Both the position numbers and the translations under genes were made by a program. From NCBI GenBank assembly GCA_030765045.1, contig CM060962.1, forward strand, positions 168,435,194 through 168,499,193: 64,000 nt of DNA, written 5' to 3'. Shown here one piece after another: positions 46,237 to 56,745 of the stretch. The number at the start of each line of letters is the position of its first letter. Position 1 is the stretch's first letter. Below the pieces are notes generated by a model. It searched no databases. It had not been told where the DNA came from and was given only the letters and a program-made list of their open reading frames with translations. The stretch comes from Tenodera sinensis. Taxonomy: Eukaryota > Arthropoda > Insecta > Mantodea > Mantidae.

Positions 46237-46746
46237 TATCTCCCAAATGGTGCACTCTACAAAAAAAATTATTCGGACATAAATTGTGTGTTTTAGCAAG
46301 ATCTACATTTTTGGTACAGTAAGATTTTGTCAATTTCTTACGGTTTACGAGTTATTCAAACGTCATCTACAGTAAACAGGACTACATAGGCTATAGCCAG
46401 AAAATTCAAAATATACATTTCATTTGTCATACAAATATCTTAAACACATGGCATTTTAATCAAAATTGCTAGAGCCATTTTCAAGTAAATCAAAATTTTC
46501 GAAAAATTTGCATGTACGAGGTAGTTTAGGGTGGGGCTATTTTCTTCAAAATCTTCGTGTCGCATCCTTGAAAGACATTAAACTTAAATACCAACTTTGT
46601 TTTTAACCGACTTTTCGTTTTTGAGTTATGCTGTCCACAGACTGACGCACACGCACACACGCACGCACGCACACACGCACACACGCACACACGCACACAC
46701 CACACACCACACACCACACACCACACACACACACACACACACACCC
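46237..46746 (+). mobile_element. Interspersed repeat R, 3' part with (CA)n end
   Basis: Continues from the tandem units: 'aaggaatatctcccaaatgg', 'tagcaagatctacattt', 'gagttatgctgtccacagac', then (CA)n with CCACACA variants at 46642-46746. At least five other copies or fragments lie at 10985, 16159, 19680/20571, 44640 and 56395. The repeated junction to a dinucleotide tract suggests a retroposon with a (CA)n tail or a satellite-like element; no protein is encoded. Confidence 0.75.
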
Positions 46747-47309
46747 GCGCGCGGACCTTTTTCTAAAAATGCTTTTTTTCTTAATTCAGGGGGTCTCAAA
46801 ACATATATTTCCCGGTGAAATCTTGACATCGAATTTTTGGGTGGAATACAATACTTCCTTCTACTTACTATACGTAGTAGAGAAAGTAAAAAAGACACGG
46901 GCTACAACGGAATAACGCAGATCAAGCTGTACCCTCTACTGATGTGAAATAAACTTACAAATCTTGTGTTCTTTCGGTCCGTACTAAATAGCTACTTCAC
47001 TGCTTTAGTTAACGAAGTTAGACCACGAACAGTTGAATATCTGCTCTGACAGCAGAGATTTGCATGGAGATCATTTGTACCACTGTTTTTGCGATGTGCG
47101 ATTTATATCCAAAGCCTGTTTTCAATAGTTTCTGAGTGATTCAACTGTTTGTTTTAGCTTTACTGTTAATTTCATTCAGAGTGTTAGTCTCTACAATGCT
47201 CACATGTCGTACTTGGACCTGCAGAAGATTGCTAGCTGAGACGGTACTTTTAGACCGAAGAGCCCCAAAGTAATACGTTTTTTAAATTAAGCAATAAACA
47301 TAACTTACT
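46747..47309. other. Unassigned DNA
   Basis: Nothing supportable seen. Confidence 0.3.
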
Positions 47310-47380
47310 GTGATGAGTAGAGGGCGGATTTCTGCATATTTGCATGTTTTATTCCTTCAAATATAAACATATGCATGGAG

Positions 47381-47433
47381 TGGAGTGGAGTGTGGGGTTT
47401 AAGGGCCCGTCGATAACTGGGTCATTTGGGCCC
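47381..47433 (-). mobile_element. USR mini-retroposon in a hAT arm
   Basis: 53 bp. Sense: 'ggggcccaaatgacccag', then 'atcgacgggcccttaaaccc', then a short (CACTC)-type tail. A perfect 13-bp TSD, 'catatgcatggag', lies at 47368-47380 and 47434-47446. GGGCCC at both core ends forms a perfect 6-bp stem. Confidence 0.93.
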
Positions 47434-47718
47434 CATATGCATGGAGGAGGAAAATGCGTTTTATGTCATTTAAAATCAATTTTCAAAGTTTTATAGTGCA
47501 TAGGAAAGCATATTCAGAGTATTAGCGCATATTTCACTAATATGTGCATATGGGTGCATATGTTACACTTTTTCTCCAGTCAAAGTTAAAATATTACTTT
47601 TAACCCCATGAAATGACACGTTTCTGCTTTATTGTCATGTTTTTGAAAATAATAATCTTGTGTTCACAGAAAGCCAGCATCTCAATGTATATAAAATATT
47701 CGCCTTTTCGAACGTCAC

Positions 47719-47775
47719 GGCCCAAATGACCTCGTTGTCGTCGGGCCGTTAAACCCCACACACTCACTCACTCAC
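47719..47775 (+). mobile_element. USR mini-retroposon, second copy in the same hAT arm
   Basis: 57 bp: 'ggcccaaatgacctcg', then 'gtcgtcgggccgttaaaccc', then 'cacacactcactcactcact'. A perfect 11-bp TSD, 'tcgaacgtcac', lies at 47708-47718 and 47776-47786. Opposite orientation to the copy at 47381. GGCCC/GGGCC pair at the core ends. Confidence 0.93.
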
Positions 47776-48064
47776 TCGAACGTCACAATGCCGAACAGGG
47801 GTCTGCAGTTTTAAGTCTCAACAGGTCAATAAAGTAATCTGACCTAAATCATCTCCTAAAAGGAAGATTTCGGAAGAAAGGAACGTGCTTGCCAACAATG
47901 GCCACTTCCTGGTAATTTCCTTGTTTTTGTTTTTAACCGGCGATATTCTTTGAAGTTTGAAAATTACCTTTATTGTGCATTATTGTTGACCACGTTGTCA
48001 AAACAAGGCGGGAATCGAAGTTTAAATTCTTAGCTGTTTCTCAAATACCATATTATGCGTGTTA

Positions 48065-50270
48065 ATGGACCAAGACAAGCGCATTTCGATGCCGGAGAAA
48101 AAATCCAGTAACATATTTTTGCTTCAGCAATGGATTGGTCGGAATCCTAAATTAACAACAAATGGAAAAATTGTTCTATGCGAAGTCTGCGACAAACATG
48201 TATTATCAGTTTATCACACTATTAAATCAATATAATTCTGCACTGAAAGTCTTTTCATATACAATAAAGTTAGGTGAATTACATTTCACTAATTATACAT
48301 TTTTACTTACAGGTTCCCTGTGACAGAAAGTGACAGATCACGCAACACTTACAAACAGCTCACAAGAAAAATGCTGCTGGCGAAACCACGTCAAAAACTC
48401 AGACAACTTCAACATTTCATCATTTCTGCAAGGAACAGTGGAAATGATGTTTTTGCAACAGACCTGTGTAAAGCTTTGCTGTCGGTAAACATTCCTTTAA
48501 AGAAATTAAACAATTCACAACTACGAGGATTCTTGAATAAAATTAATATTGCGAAAGAAACGTTCCTGACGAGTCTACACTAAGGGAAAATTACTTTGGC
48601 CCTCTTTATAAGGAGGTAATCTCGTTTAATTAATTAAATTATGAAAACGAATAAACTTGAATATTACATGGGAGCCCTATTTTCTATGAGCAATATGCAC
48701 GAGTGTTTTTTTTTCTTCTTCTTCTTTCTTTCTTCTCTTAACTTTTCTCTTACAAGTAGCACTGTATGTGTTTAAAATGCAAATTTCAGGAATATTTATT
48801 TCGAGATATATCGCAAAATTTCATTTACTGAGTGAAGTAGTTCGATTATAGCGAAAAACAACTCATACACTTTGAAAAAGCATAGGTATCTAAAACCGAA
48901 AATCTCACAAAATAAATAAATAATTAAAACTCGTTAACAAGTGCTGGGTAACAAAGCAAGCAGCCTCATTCAATACTTTTATTTGTTATTTCGTTCACGT
49001 GACAATCTGTATGTGATTTTTTATTTTTAACACGAATATCTTGGGAAAATCATATAGAAATTTAATAAGCTGGAACTGGTATTATAATTTACGGATTATG
49101 GTTATTTTTGAAAATTACTTTTGTAACGTTTCAGTCGCTATTCTCTCTTATTTAGAGTTAAAAATATAAGATTTTTCATTTCACGATATATCCACTGAAA
49201 TGGCTTTATGTTTAACACCAAAATAAGCTATTTTAGTTCACAAAAAATAAAGCCTCTTGTAATCCTGTGTAATTTAACTAAAATCTTTAGGGATTTTGTT
49301 GCAATGTTTAAAATATATTTAACTTTGTATATGTTATTTTATTTTAGGTGCTCCAAGAGATCAGAGCTGCCATAGGTGATTCAAACATAATTGTCTGTAG
49401 ACGAAACAACCGATTCGTATGGGAAATACATTGCCAATGTCACCTTGTGAATATGAACTTGTGGAATATGAACACCTCATTGACTCCAGAGTACTAGAGG
49501 AAACAAATCACTCCACCATTGCGTGTGTTGTTCGTTATGCATTACGTGTTCTATGACCTATTCAAGAAAATGAAAAACTTGTTGACAGTCACAGATCATG
49601 CGGCAGCGTATATGATTAAGGTAGCTAAAGCTTTAAATATATTTTATCCGAAGGCAGTGCATCTCACATGTCTGGCTCATGGCCTTTGTAGATTGGTAGA
49701 AGAAATCAGAGCAATATTTCCAGAAGTGAATGTCTTGACTCCATCAAGAGTGAAATTATTTTCTCAAATGGTGCCAGATACTCATTTCCCCCAGTGCCAG
49801 TCCTGGATAGAAGCAACATTGCATTATTGTGATCACCTAGACGACGTTAATAAGATGCTGGAAGCTTTGGATATGACTGAAGCAGCAAGTATGGCAGTTG
49901 CAGTGAGTGCATGCAATGAGAAAAGCTCACAGGCTAAATTAGCTTTTAGTAAAACCTATTTTAGTGAACTATCAGCCGCAATCACATGTCCGGAAGAAAG
50001 AGGAGTGCCACTATCTTCTGCCCTGCAGGTGTAAACACACTTAGTGAGAAAATTTTAAAAAATCCTAGTCAAAAATCCAGAACTAAAGTTTATTCGGGAT
50101 GTGAACAGTGTGCCACAAGGTGAATCTGAAAAAGAATTTCATTCTTATTGTGTGAGTGACATAGCCTCTTTGCGATACTCCCCTGTGACCTCATGCGAAG
50201 TGGAGAGATCATTCTCTTCATTCAAACATATTGTAAGTGGCAGAAGGAGGGGAAATATTGGTAATTTACT
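48065..50270 (+). pseudogene. CGBP1-like hAT transposase pseudogene, copy 2
   Basis: Starts at 48065 (MDQDKRISMPEKKSSN) and encodes a zinc-finger half, IVLCEVCDKHV. A second block (about 48313-48615) carries FATDLCKALLSVNIPLKKLN, typical of CGBP1-like hATs, and runs in a shifted frame to VPDESTLRENYFGPLYKE. There a GT donor (48616) and an AG acceptor (49347) fit an intron of 732 bp. The next block begins VLQEIRAAIGDSNI and holds DETTDSYGKYIANV, with the first catalytic Asp. The 49519-50034 frame holds VTDHAAAYMIK and HLTCLAHGLCRLVEEIRA. About 50150-50250 ends in SCEVERSFSSFKHIVSGRRR, the dimerisation motif. Several frame breaks. A better-preserved relative of the gene at 23081-24500. Confidence 0.88.
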
Positions 50271-50584
50271 GTAAGAAAAATTGATATGTGATTCATCATT
50301 AAATGGTTGTTGACTTATATTTCATATTAATTAGTTAATTACACACAAGATTAATCAGAATGACAGTATAAAATATTATTAACTTCAATTAGGAGCAAAA
50401 AGCTAAAAATATTACAGTTGTTGCTTCATAAAAAAATAAAATGATGTGGGAAAATAGTGTACCTTACTGTTAGAAGAAAATCCATTTTTGTGCATATTTT
50501 TTAATTTTAAGAGCATATTTTCAACTTTTTTGCTGCATATATTTATGCTTTTTAGTGCATATAAATCCATCCTATAGTAATGAG

Positions 50585-51329
50585 GTACAATTAAGTGAAA
50601 TGTAAATATTATTTTCTACACATGTATGTACTCATACTTGTAATTTTAGCTGTATTATTTATTAATTGTTGAAAATAAAAAAGTCGAAGTCTATGTTAAA
50701 ACACTATCCGGGGCCAAAGTTTTACATGCTAAGAACATAAGTTTTAAGACACCGAAGTCAGTTTAGGATGTTCTCCGCTCGCCTGCCCATTGTTATATCG
50801 ATTATATCTTATTCATTACTTACCGTGACACAGAGCGATATGGGACGTTTTCCAAGAAATAAACAAGGGAAGTACGGAATCCAAGGTTGGCATTTTGAAG
50901 GAGGGAATGGAGGGGCTCCAATGAAAATCTAAGAATTAAATACGAAACGTTAAGGCCCGTAAAATTGTCTAAAAAGTCCATCAACCGGAATTTAATAGGC
51001 TGCAGGGGCCCATGTGCATAAATGTACATAGAAACGCGAAATTCTCGATAGTTTCGCACATACTACAGGCAGAAGAAGGTGTGGATGCAGGCATAAACAC
51101 CGTGTTTAAGTGCACAAATCGGACGCATAATTTGGCAAGTGCGGACCCAAATGTAATGTGTCGCATATTAGGGCAGTCGTGTGCGAGGTGAAATTAGCCT
51201 AGTGTTGGAGGCAACAAAAAGAATTGTTGCTGTACTTTAGAAGCCACGCATATCAGTGTCATTATACAACGAAGGACAGCGTTTTAACAATGACACAGAT
51301 GTTTAATTAGTGATGAAAGGAGTTGTCAA
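50585..51329. other. Unassigned DNA
   Basis: Nothing supportable seen. Confidence 0.3.
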
Positions 51330-51861
51330 CAGGGGCGGCTATTCGGGGGAAGTAGGTGAAGTGTCACTTCATTAATATCTGTAGCTTGCTACACTTATTT
51401 TAAAATATATTTATCTTCACATGTGTGTGGGTTTTTACTACCTATTTCCCTATTTTTGTACTGCACAGTACTCCGTTGTATAAGCAAGCGCGAATTCTTA
51501 CCGCGGACTAGAAGAAGTGCAAAAAGCTTTCTCCTGTTCAACCTCAGAGAGGCGGAGCCTACAGCATGCTCGCTATAGCAACAGTGACGTCACCCGCTCA
51601 AGTTTCTTTGTGGAGGGGGCATGAAGTTAGGTAGACGAGCTCTTTCTTGTCGCTGCTTCCTGGCTGTGAAACACGTGGAGTAGATTTCAAAGATTTTATT
51701 CATCCATATGTTTCGATTACACAGGATATATCATGAGTTCAGAAGAACAAATACATAATATTTACACATGCAATTTATTTACAATTGTTCATCTAAGTCC
51801 CATGTTCGAATTCCTCTAGACTATAAAAGACATTTTCTACTAGATACTCCTTTATTGCTTT

Positions 51862-51918
51862 TGGGGCTCTAATGACCTAGATGTCGACGGGCCCTTAAAC
51901 CCTAATCACTCAGTCACT
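51862..51918 (+). mobile_element. USR mini-retroposon in a ZMYM1-like hAT
   Basis: 57 bp: 'tggggctctaatgacctag', then 'gtcgacgggcccttaaaccc', then 'taatcactcagtcact'. TSD 'ctttattgcttt' (51850-51861) and 'ctttactgcttt' (51919-51930), one mismatch. Confidence 0.9.
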
Positions 51919-52479
51919 CTTTACTGCTTTCATCTTTAGATCTGCATTTTTTATAAATTTAGTTTTTCCGGTAGCTTATTCTAAAGTTGTTTGCCCATAA
52001 GTTTTGTACAGGTTTGCTTAAGGTAGTCTATTGTTGTTTGCGTTTAGTGCAGTAATGTTTTAAATATGAATCCTGCTTATGATATAGTGTATATTTTATT
52101 ACAAACACCTTTTGCACAGTGGAAAGACGAAGATAATAAGGAAGTTTTAAATTGTGGGCACCCTACTGAATCTCTACAGATATGTGGTACGAAAGAAGTG
52201 AAACATTCAGGAAAATGCTACAACAATCTTAGGTTTAAACAATCGTGGTTTGTGGAATTTCCATGGTTGTACTCCTTCCCAACTCTGCAGAAATTGTTTT
52301 GTTGGCCATGCTTGCTTTTTAGCAATAAAAGCAACGTTTGGAACAAAGAAGGAATCGTTGCTTTGTTGAATATAACACGATCATTACACCAACACTCGGA
52401 TTCGGCAGAGCATTCAAAATGCCAGGTTAATTTGAACACTTTTGAAAGAAATCGAAATACAATTTCAGATGCACTATAA

Positions 52480-52686
52480 TCTTCGCAAAAGTTAGACACA
52501 TGGAGGCGTGCCGTACTGCAGACTCCAGCGAATCCTAAGCTTGCCCCTCCTACCAGCGCTGCCGAATGTGGTATACGCATCTCAATCTCTCTTATGTACA
52601 GAACCTTTGCGGGTACACACACTACACTTGGCAACAGCGCTCCGCTTGAGTACTGGCCAGCGTTTACATGCCTTTAACTTTTGCGA
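52480..52686. mobile_element. MITE inserted in the ZMYM1-like gene
   Basis: About 205 bp bounded by a perfect 12-bp inverted repeat, 'tcgcaaaagtta' (52483-52494) and 'taacttttgcga' (52675-52686). Flanks 'gcactataa' (52471-52479) and 'gcagtataa' (52687-52695) look like an aged TSD. The element breaks the transposase between TISDAL and the residues preceding NVRLNKFF, exactly where family members are continuous. Confidence 0.82.
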
Positions 52687-53363
52687 GCAGTATAAAGGAG
52701 AATGCTAGACTGTATAACATGCAATTCAATGAAAATGTACGTCTGAATAAGTTTTTCCCGCAGTTAGTAATTGATGCAGTACTCTATTTAAGGAAGCAAG
52801 AATTAGCATTTCACAGTCACGATGAAACAACAGGCTCAGTTAATCGTGGAAGTTTTAAGGAACTGCTGACGTTGCTGGTATCTAGGAGTCCTATAGAAAT
52901 ACAGAACCAATATTCTAAGAAAAAAAGTGTGTTCAGTGGCGAATCAAAAAGTATACAAAATGAACTATTGGATTCTATTTTGGACTACATCATTGCATTT
53001 GTAAAAACTGAATTGGAAACTGTTGATGTTTTTTCCTATCCAGGTAGATGATACGACAGATATTACACAGATGTCTCAGTGTTTTGTAATACTGAGGTAC
53101 CTTAATGCTGAAGGATCTGTTGTGGAGCGTTTCTTAGGTTTCTACGACGTAAGTCCCGACGGAACATCAGAAACTATTTATTTTATTGGACATCTTGGAA
53201 CCATTGGGCTACAACCAGAAATTTTTAGGGCAGTATTACGATGGTGCAAGCGTGATGTCTGGCCATTTAAATGGACTCCAGAAAAAAATTAAGGAAGAAG
53301 CTCCTTTCGCAGTATTTGTTCACTGTTTTGCACATCGTCTAAATCTAGTCTTGCAACAAAGTT

Positions 53364-53365
<2 letters not shown>

Positions 53366-53402
<37 letters not shown>
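53366..53402. repeat. Poly(A) tract inside the transposase pseudogene
   Basis: 37 consecutive A directly after LVLQQSC. Read as an in-place expansion of an AAA codon or the tail of a lost insertion; no TSD seen. Confidence 0.95.
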
Positions 53403-53404
<2 letters not shown>

Positions 53405-53700
53405 CACCACGATAGTATTTTTTTATTCGATTACTGGAATTCCTACCTTGTTTCCATCACTCGTCAAAGAGAACCTACGCAGTTACTTCTGTATCAGGAC
53501 CATGCATTCCAACTGCAACTCCTGTCCGCTGGTGCTCCAACTCCAAATTGTTGCGTATAATTGTGGATAGTGGGAAAAGTTGAAAGAGGATTTCGAAGCC
53601 ATTGTTTCCTGTGAACAGTCTGATGATAATTCCATTCCTCAACCAACAATCTGTTAGTGACGCCAGCCATCAAACCTAGGACATTTCCGAAGGACGATGA

Positions 53701-54763
53701 GGTAAAACGCTAGTCGGAGGCATCAGGAAGGGAAGCAACAACGACTCCAGCGAGGTTCGAACCTGGCCCCGCCTCAAAGCCTAGCTATAACAACAATGGA
53801 GAGACTAGGCATCATACCTTTTTGCTATACTTGCACCAAATTTTATAGCTATGTTTTTGATTGAGAGACTGAAACAACAGTTACATAGCAGAAAACTTCT
53901 GCGGCTTCTTCTCAACACTCTTTAACAACAAATTAAAACCACAATCTCGAGAGCTAAAACAAGTTATACAAAAATTAAATATTATAAAGCACGCATTAAT
54001 AACCATTATTCATGAGGGATTCATGTTTTATAGTTCAGAAAGACTTAAAATTCGATTTACGTTATTCCAGTGCACTTTGAAACGAACAACATTCTTCCTC
54101 TTTTTACTTTTAACGCTCCTTATAACCAGGCATAGAAACTTACAAGCCAGAAAAAAAAAAAGCATACGAGGTTGAAATGTTACTGGACTTACAGTAGTGT
54201 GGTCGCACTTTACAACACGCTCCGTCCCTCGTACACTCTGTTGTCGTTTGCAGAAAGCACTCACCAAACAGGGTTTACTTGCCCTTCAGTGACTCATCCA
54301 CTGTTGTTTACATTCTTTGTATTGAGTGTAGATATTGACGTCAACTGCTTAAGTAGTCCTATGCCTGCGTACAGCTCTCAGAACTGCATAGTCGATAAAT
54401 GAAGCGATCAATCATGCTAAAATGACTCCTGGTGTCCAAAAAATTGAGAATTTACCACCATTTATGTTTTTCACAACAAGAAATTCCCTGGAAGAAATCT
54501 TATCCAGGGAATCTACCTTAATACAAGTATGGGCCCTTCGATTTCTCAGCAGACACATTGCCCTTTATAGTCCGGAGGTGAATGCATCAAAGCTGCGTTA
54601 AGATACCCTGAATTTGTTTTAATTATTATTTAAGTTTCACGCAGATTGAGTTTATGTCAGCTTTAACAAATACTGCACAGGAAGGAACAAACATTTGACA
54701 AGGCGTTGCACTGCGGATAAAGTGTCGTTTCCTGTGACGAATACAGCCACTTTCCTCCGGGGC
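53701..54763. other. Unassigned DNA
   Basis: 'gaggttcgaacctggcc' at about 53752 is a lone B-box-like palindrome, perhaps a SINE relic. Otherwise nothing recognised. Confidence 0.35.
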
Positions 54764-54782
54764 GGGGGGGGGGGGGGGGGGG
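54764..54782. repeat. G-run
   Basis: 19 consecutive G after 'ccggggc'. The sequence to 54892, read on the minus strand, starts 'cagtgatgaattcagggggt' and may be another small transposon end. Confidence 0.9.
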
Positions 54783-55397
54783 ATGTTAATGATATATACA
54801 TTTACAAATCGATAATGAATTTCACGGGGGGAGACACTTTTTAGTTCCCGGGGAGATTTTCCCTCTCGGACCACCCCCTGAATTCATCACTGGTTGTTTG
54901 ACAAAGAAAGGGCGATTATCTCAAGACCATAATCTCTGCGTTGTGTAGACAGGAAAACCGAAATACGGCTTATTAACCTGGTATACTTATACCTAGTTTC
55001 AAACTTGGGTTCAATTTGAAGAGCAGTTGTGTTGTTTTCATCGTTTGGCACGTACTTGATCTGTGATGTAACATATAGGGAGATTTATCGCCTTGTACAA
55101 GCTGCCGCCACAGGTGCTTATGGTGATAGCTGGGTTATCTTCGGTTTAACGACAATGGCTTTACCGTTCTCAGGTTGATGCCAGTATAGTCTTATACATC
55201 AATCGCAGACTGTTTTCTTTCATATTGGTAGCTAACAAGAAAATGAATTGTACCTAACGCAGTAAAAGACAACACGAACATCCAACCTGCAATGTGTTAG
55301 AGAAGTGTTACATGAGTCTGATGTGTTTTGAACAAATGACTTCTTTAGGCATTGTTTCCTTTAACACCTCCTCTACAAACTATTCCTACAAAACCAT

Positions 55398-55577
55398 ATT
55401 AGGCGGGTCCCGTAGCTCAGCCGTTAGAGCATCTGCCTGCTGTGTGAAGGGTCCCGGGTCCGTTCCCGGCTGGAAAGTGAGAATTTTTCTCTAGCCAAGA
55501 TTACTCCTTATTCTCCCCAGAGTCTGGAGGTATGAATGAGAGTGTGCATATGGGTGTAATCTAATGTACAAAAAAGT
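55398..55577 (+). mobile_element. tRNA-derived SINE, family F
   Basis: 180 bp with a 9-bp TSD, 'caaaaccat' (55389-55397 and 55578-55586). The head has A box 'gtagctcagccgttagagca' and a B box variant, 'gggtccgttcccgg'. It lacks a paired 5' and 3' acceptor stem, and the body with A-rich end shows it is a SINE, not a tRNA gene. Confidence 0.85.
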
Positions 55578-55586
55578 CAAAACCAT

Positions 55587-56002
55587 TGTATAGGACTATA
55601 GAATTATATAACACCAACGCCTATAAGCAATGAGTTCCAAAGGAAAGGCTGCCGATATGATCATTGAAGTTACAGGCGGGATACAAATGCAATTAAAAAA
55701 TACTTATTTTTTATTACTTCATGTTAATCCAGACAAACCTTTGCTAAAGTGGTTTTAATACTTATTATTTCGTTGTAGCTTAAAGCGGCAGACAACCCAT
55801 AGTTAAATATTTAAGAAGGTCGCTTCTTTGAAATTCCATACTATTTACCTATATAACATGTAAGAAATAAATGAATGGTGACTTAGCGCTCAAAACATGT
55901 ATTATAACGTATTAGAAAATTCAAACCAATGCCCGCGAAATCTTAATACAGAAACATCTATATAATAGAACCACATAGATCTATTGTGGTTACTAACCCC
56001 CA
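55587..56002. other. Unassigned AT-rich DNA
   Basis: Nothing supportable seen. Confidence 0.3.
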
Positions 56003-56360
56003 GGAGGAAGGGAAAAGTGAAAGAACCAAGGGTGGTTACGGGCCACAGTCCCTAACAGTTCCAGGCTCAAAGATCCGTCCCACTGCTGGAACTGCATAGA
56101 GAGGACGATGAACGATCCTTCGACCTATCTATCTGCTAGTATCACGGGGTCCTTTCCTTTGAGCAAGCATCCGTACCATCTATCCGACACCACCATAGAC
56201 GCCACGAAATGAGAAGGAAATCGAATGAAGAAGAAATGATGGAAAGGAAATCGTGGTAGATGAGAAACCACCCTAGCATTCGCCTACCTACCACGAAAAA
56301 CTACCAAAACCTCAAGGTTAGAGAGAGTGATCGACATAACGGGGAGCCGGAACGTACCGA
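56003..56360 (-). mobile_element. Interspersed repeat G, copy 2
   Basis: Homologous to 12738-13115 over its length ('aaagatccgtcccactgctg', 'atgagaaggaaatcgaatga', 'gatgagaaaccaccct'). Orientation assigned by the copy at 12738. No TSD found. Confidence 0.65.
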
Positions 56361-56394
56361 ATGCGAATACCACACGAAACGTGAAGCCACATGG

Positions 56395-56745
56395 CTCAGG
56401 TTCTGTACTATCACTTTCTGTGTGTCTCTTACGGTTCACCAGTTACACAAATTTACATTAAATATATTCAGAATGAAGACAAATTAACAGGGATATTTGC
56501 AGAAAATTCAAGACGTGATTTTGTCATGCATTTTTTTATTTGATCAGTCAAAAAATTTTCAACATATGGTATTTTAGTCAACATGGTCAAAGGTTATTGT
56601 TGAGAAAATAAAAAAGTACCATAGTGTTTGGCAGGGTTTATTATCTTGAAAATCTCCATTTTCTACCTTCGAAATACGCTGAACATAAATACCATGTTTG
56701 GTTTTACATTGTTTTCGAATCCTGTTGGCATGCGTGCACACGGGT
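56395..56745 (+). mobile_element. Interspersed repeat R, plus-strand copy
   Basis: 'tcttacggttcaccagttac' and 'cagaaaattcaagacgtg' match 46335-46410, and 'ataaataccatgtttggttt' matches 46586-46606. It ends in a short 'gcgtgcacacg' in place of the long (CA)n. Begins right after repeat G, an arrangement that recurs (G then GT tract) at 13115-13254. Confidence 0.68.

Larger units (their letters stand above)
47318..50576 (+). mobile_element. CGBP1-like hAT transposon, full-length, copy 2
   Basis: 3,259 bp. The left end 'tagagggcggatttctgcat' and right end 'gcatataaatccatcctata' are imperfect inverted repeats (TA-GG-GGATTT core). Flanking octamers 'gtgatgag' (47310-47317) and 'gtaatgag' (50577-50584) differ at one base, giving the 8-bp TSD expected for hAT. 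Both subterminal regions are packed with 'tgcatat' motifs, likely transposase-binding sites. Two USR insertions (47381-47433 and 47719-47775) lie in the left arm. The internal gene is described separately. Confidence 0.9.
52066..53640 (+). pseudogene. ZMYM1-like hAT transposase pseudogene
   Basis: The 52066-52479 frame (MNPAYDIVYILLQTPFAQWK) contains LNCGHPTESL and a TTF-type zinc finger (KLFCWPCLLF, then SLHQHSDSAEHSKC). A MITE at 52480-52686 interrupts it. Coding resumes with NVRLNKFFPQLVIDAVLYLR and LAFHSHDETTGSVNRGSF. After a shift in a T-run near 53030 comes VDDTTDITQMSQ, with the first catalytic Asp. After another shift come YYDGASVMSGHLNGL and VHCFAHRLNLVLQQSC, with the second Asp and the C-x3-H signature. 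A 37-A tract follows immediately. Beyond it, scattered PVRWCSNSKLLRIIVD and KLKEDFEAIVSCEQSDDNS continue the family pattern in broken frames. The C-terminal dimerisation motif was not found. Related first-exon material is at 10177-10362. Confidence 0.88.
51330..53700 (+). mobile_element. ZMYM1-like hAT transposon, right end undefined
   Basis: Left terminus 'caggggcggct' at 51330, the usual CAGGGGCGG start of this hAT group; the preceding octamer 'gttgtcaa' is the candidate TSD. The 5' part up to 52065 is noncoding and carries a USR copy at 51862. The transposase pseudogene follows. I could not find the matching right terminus; sequence beyond about 53700 no longer resembles transposase. Confidence 0.75.

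Noticed and set aside
46526..46898. Cys-Val and Thr-His rich frames on both strands
   Set aside because: Simple CA/GT repeat read-through at the end of repeat R.
55402..55475. Functional tRNA gene
   Set aside because: A and B boxes are present but the acceptor ends do not pair, and a SINE body with TSD surrounds it.
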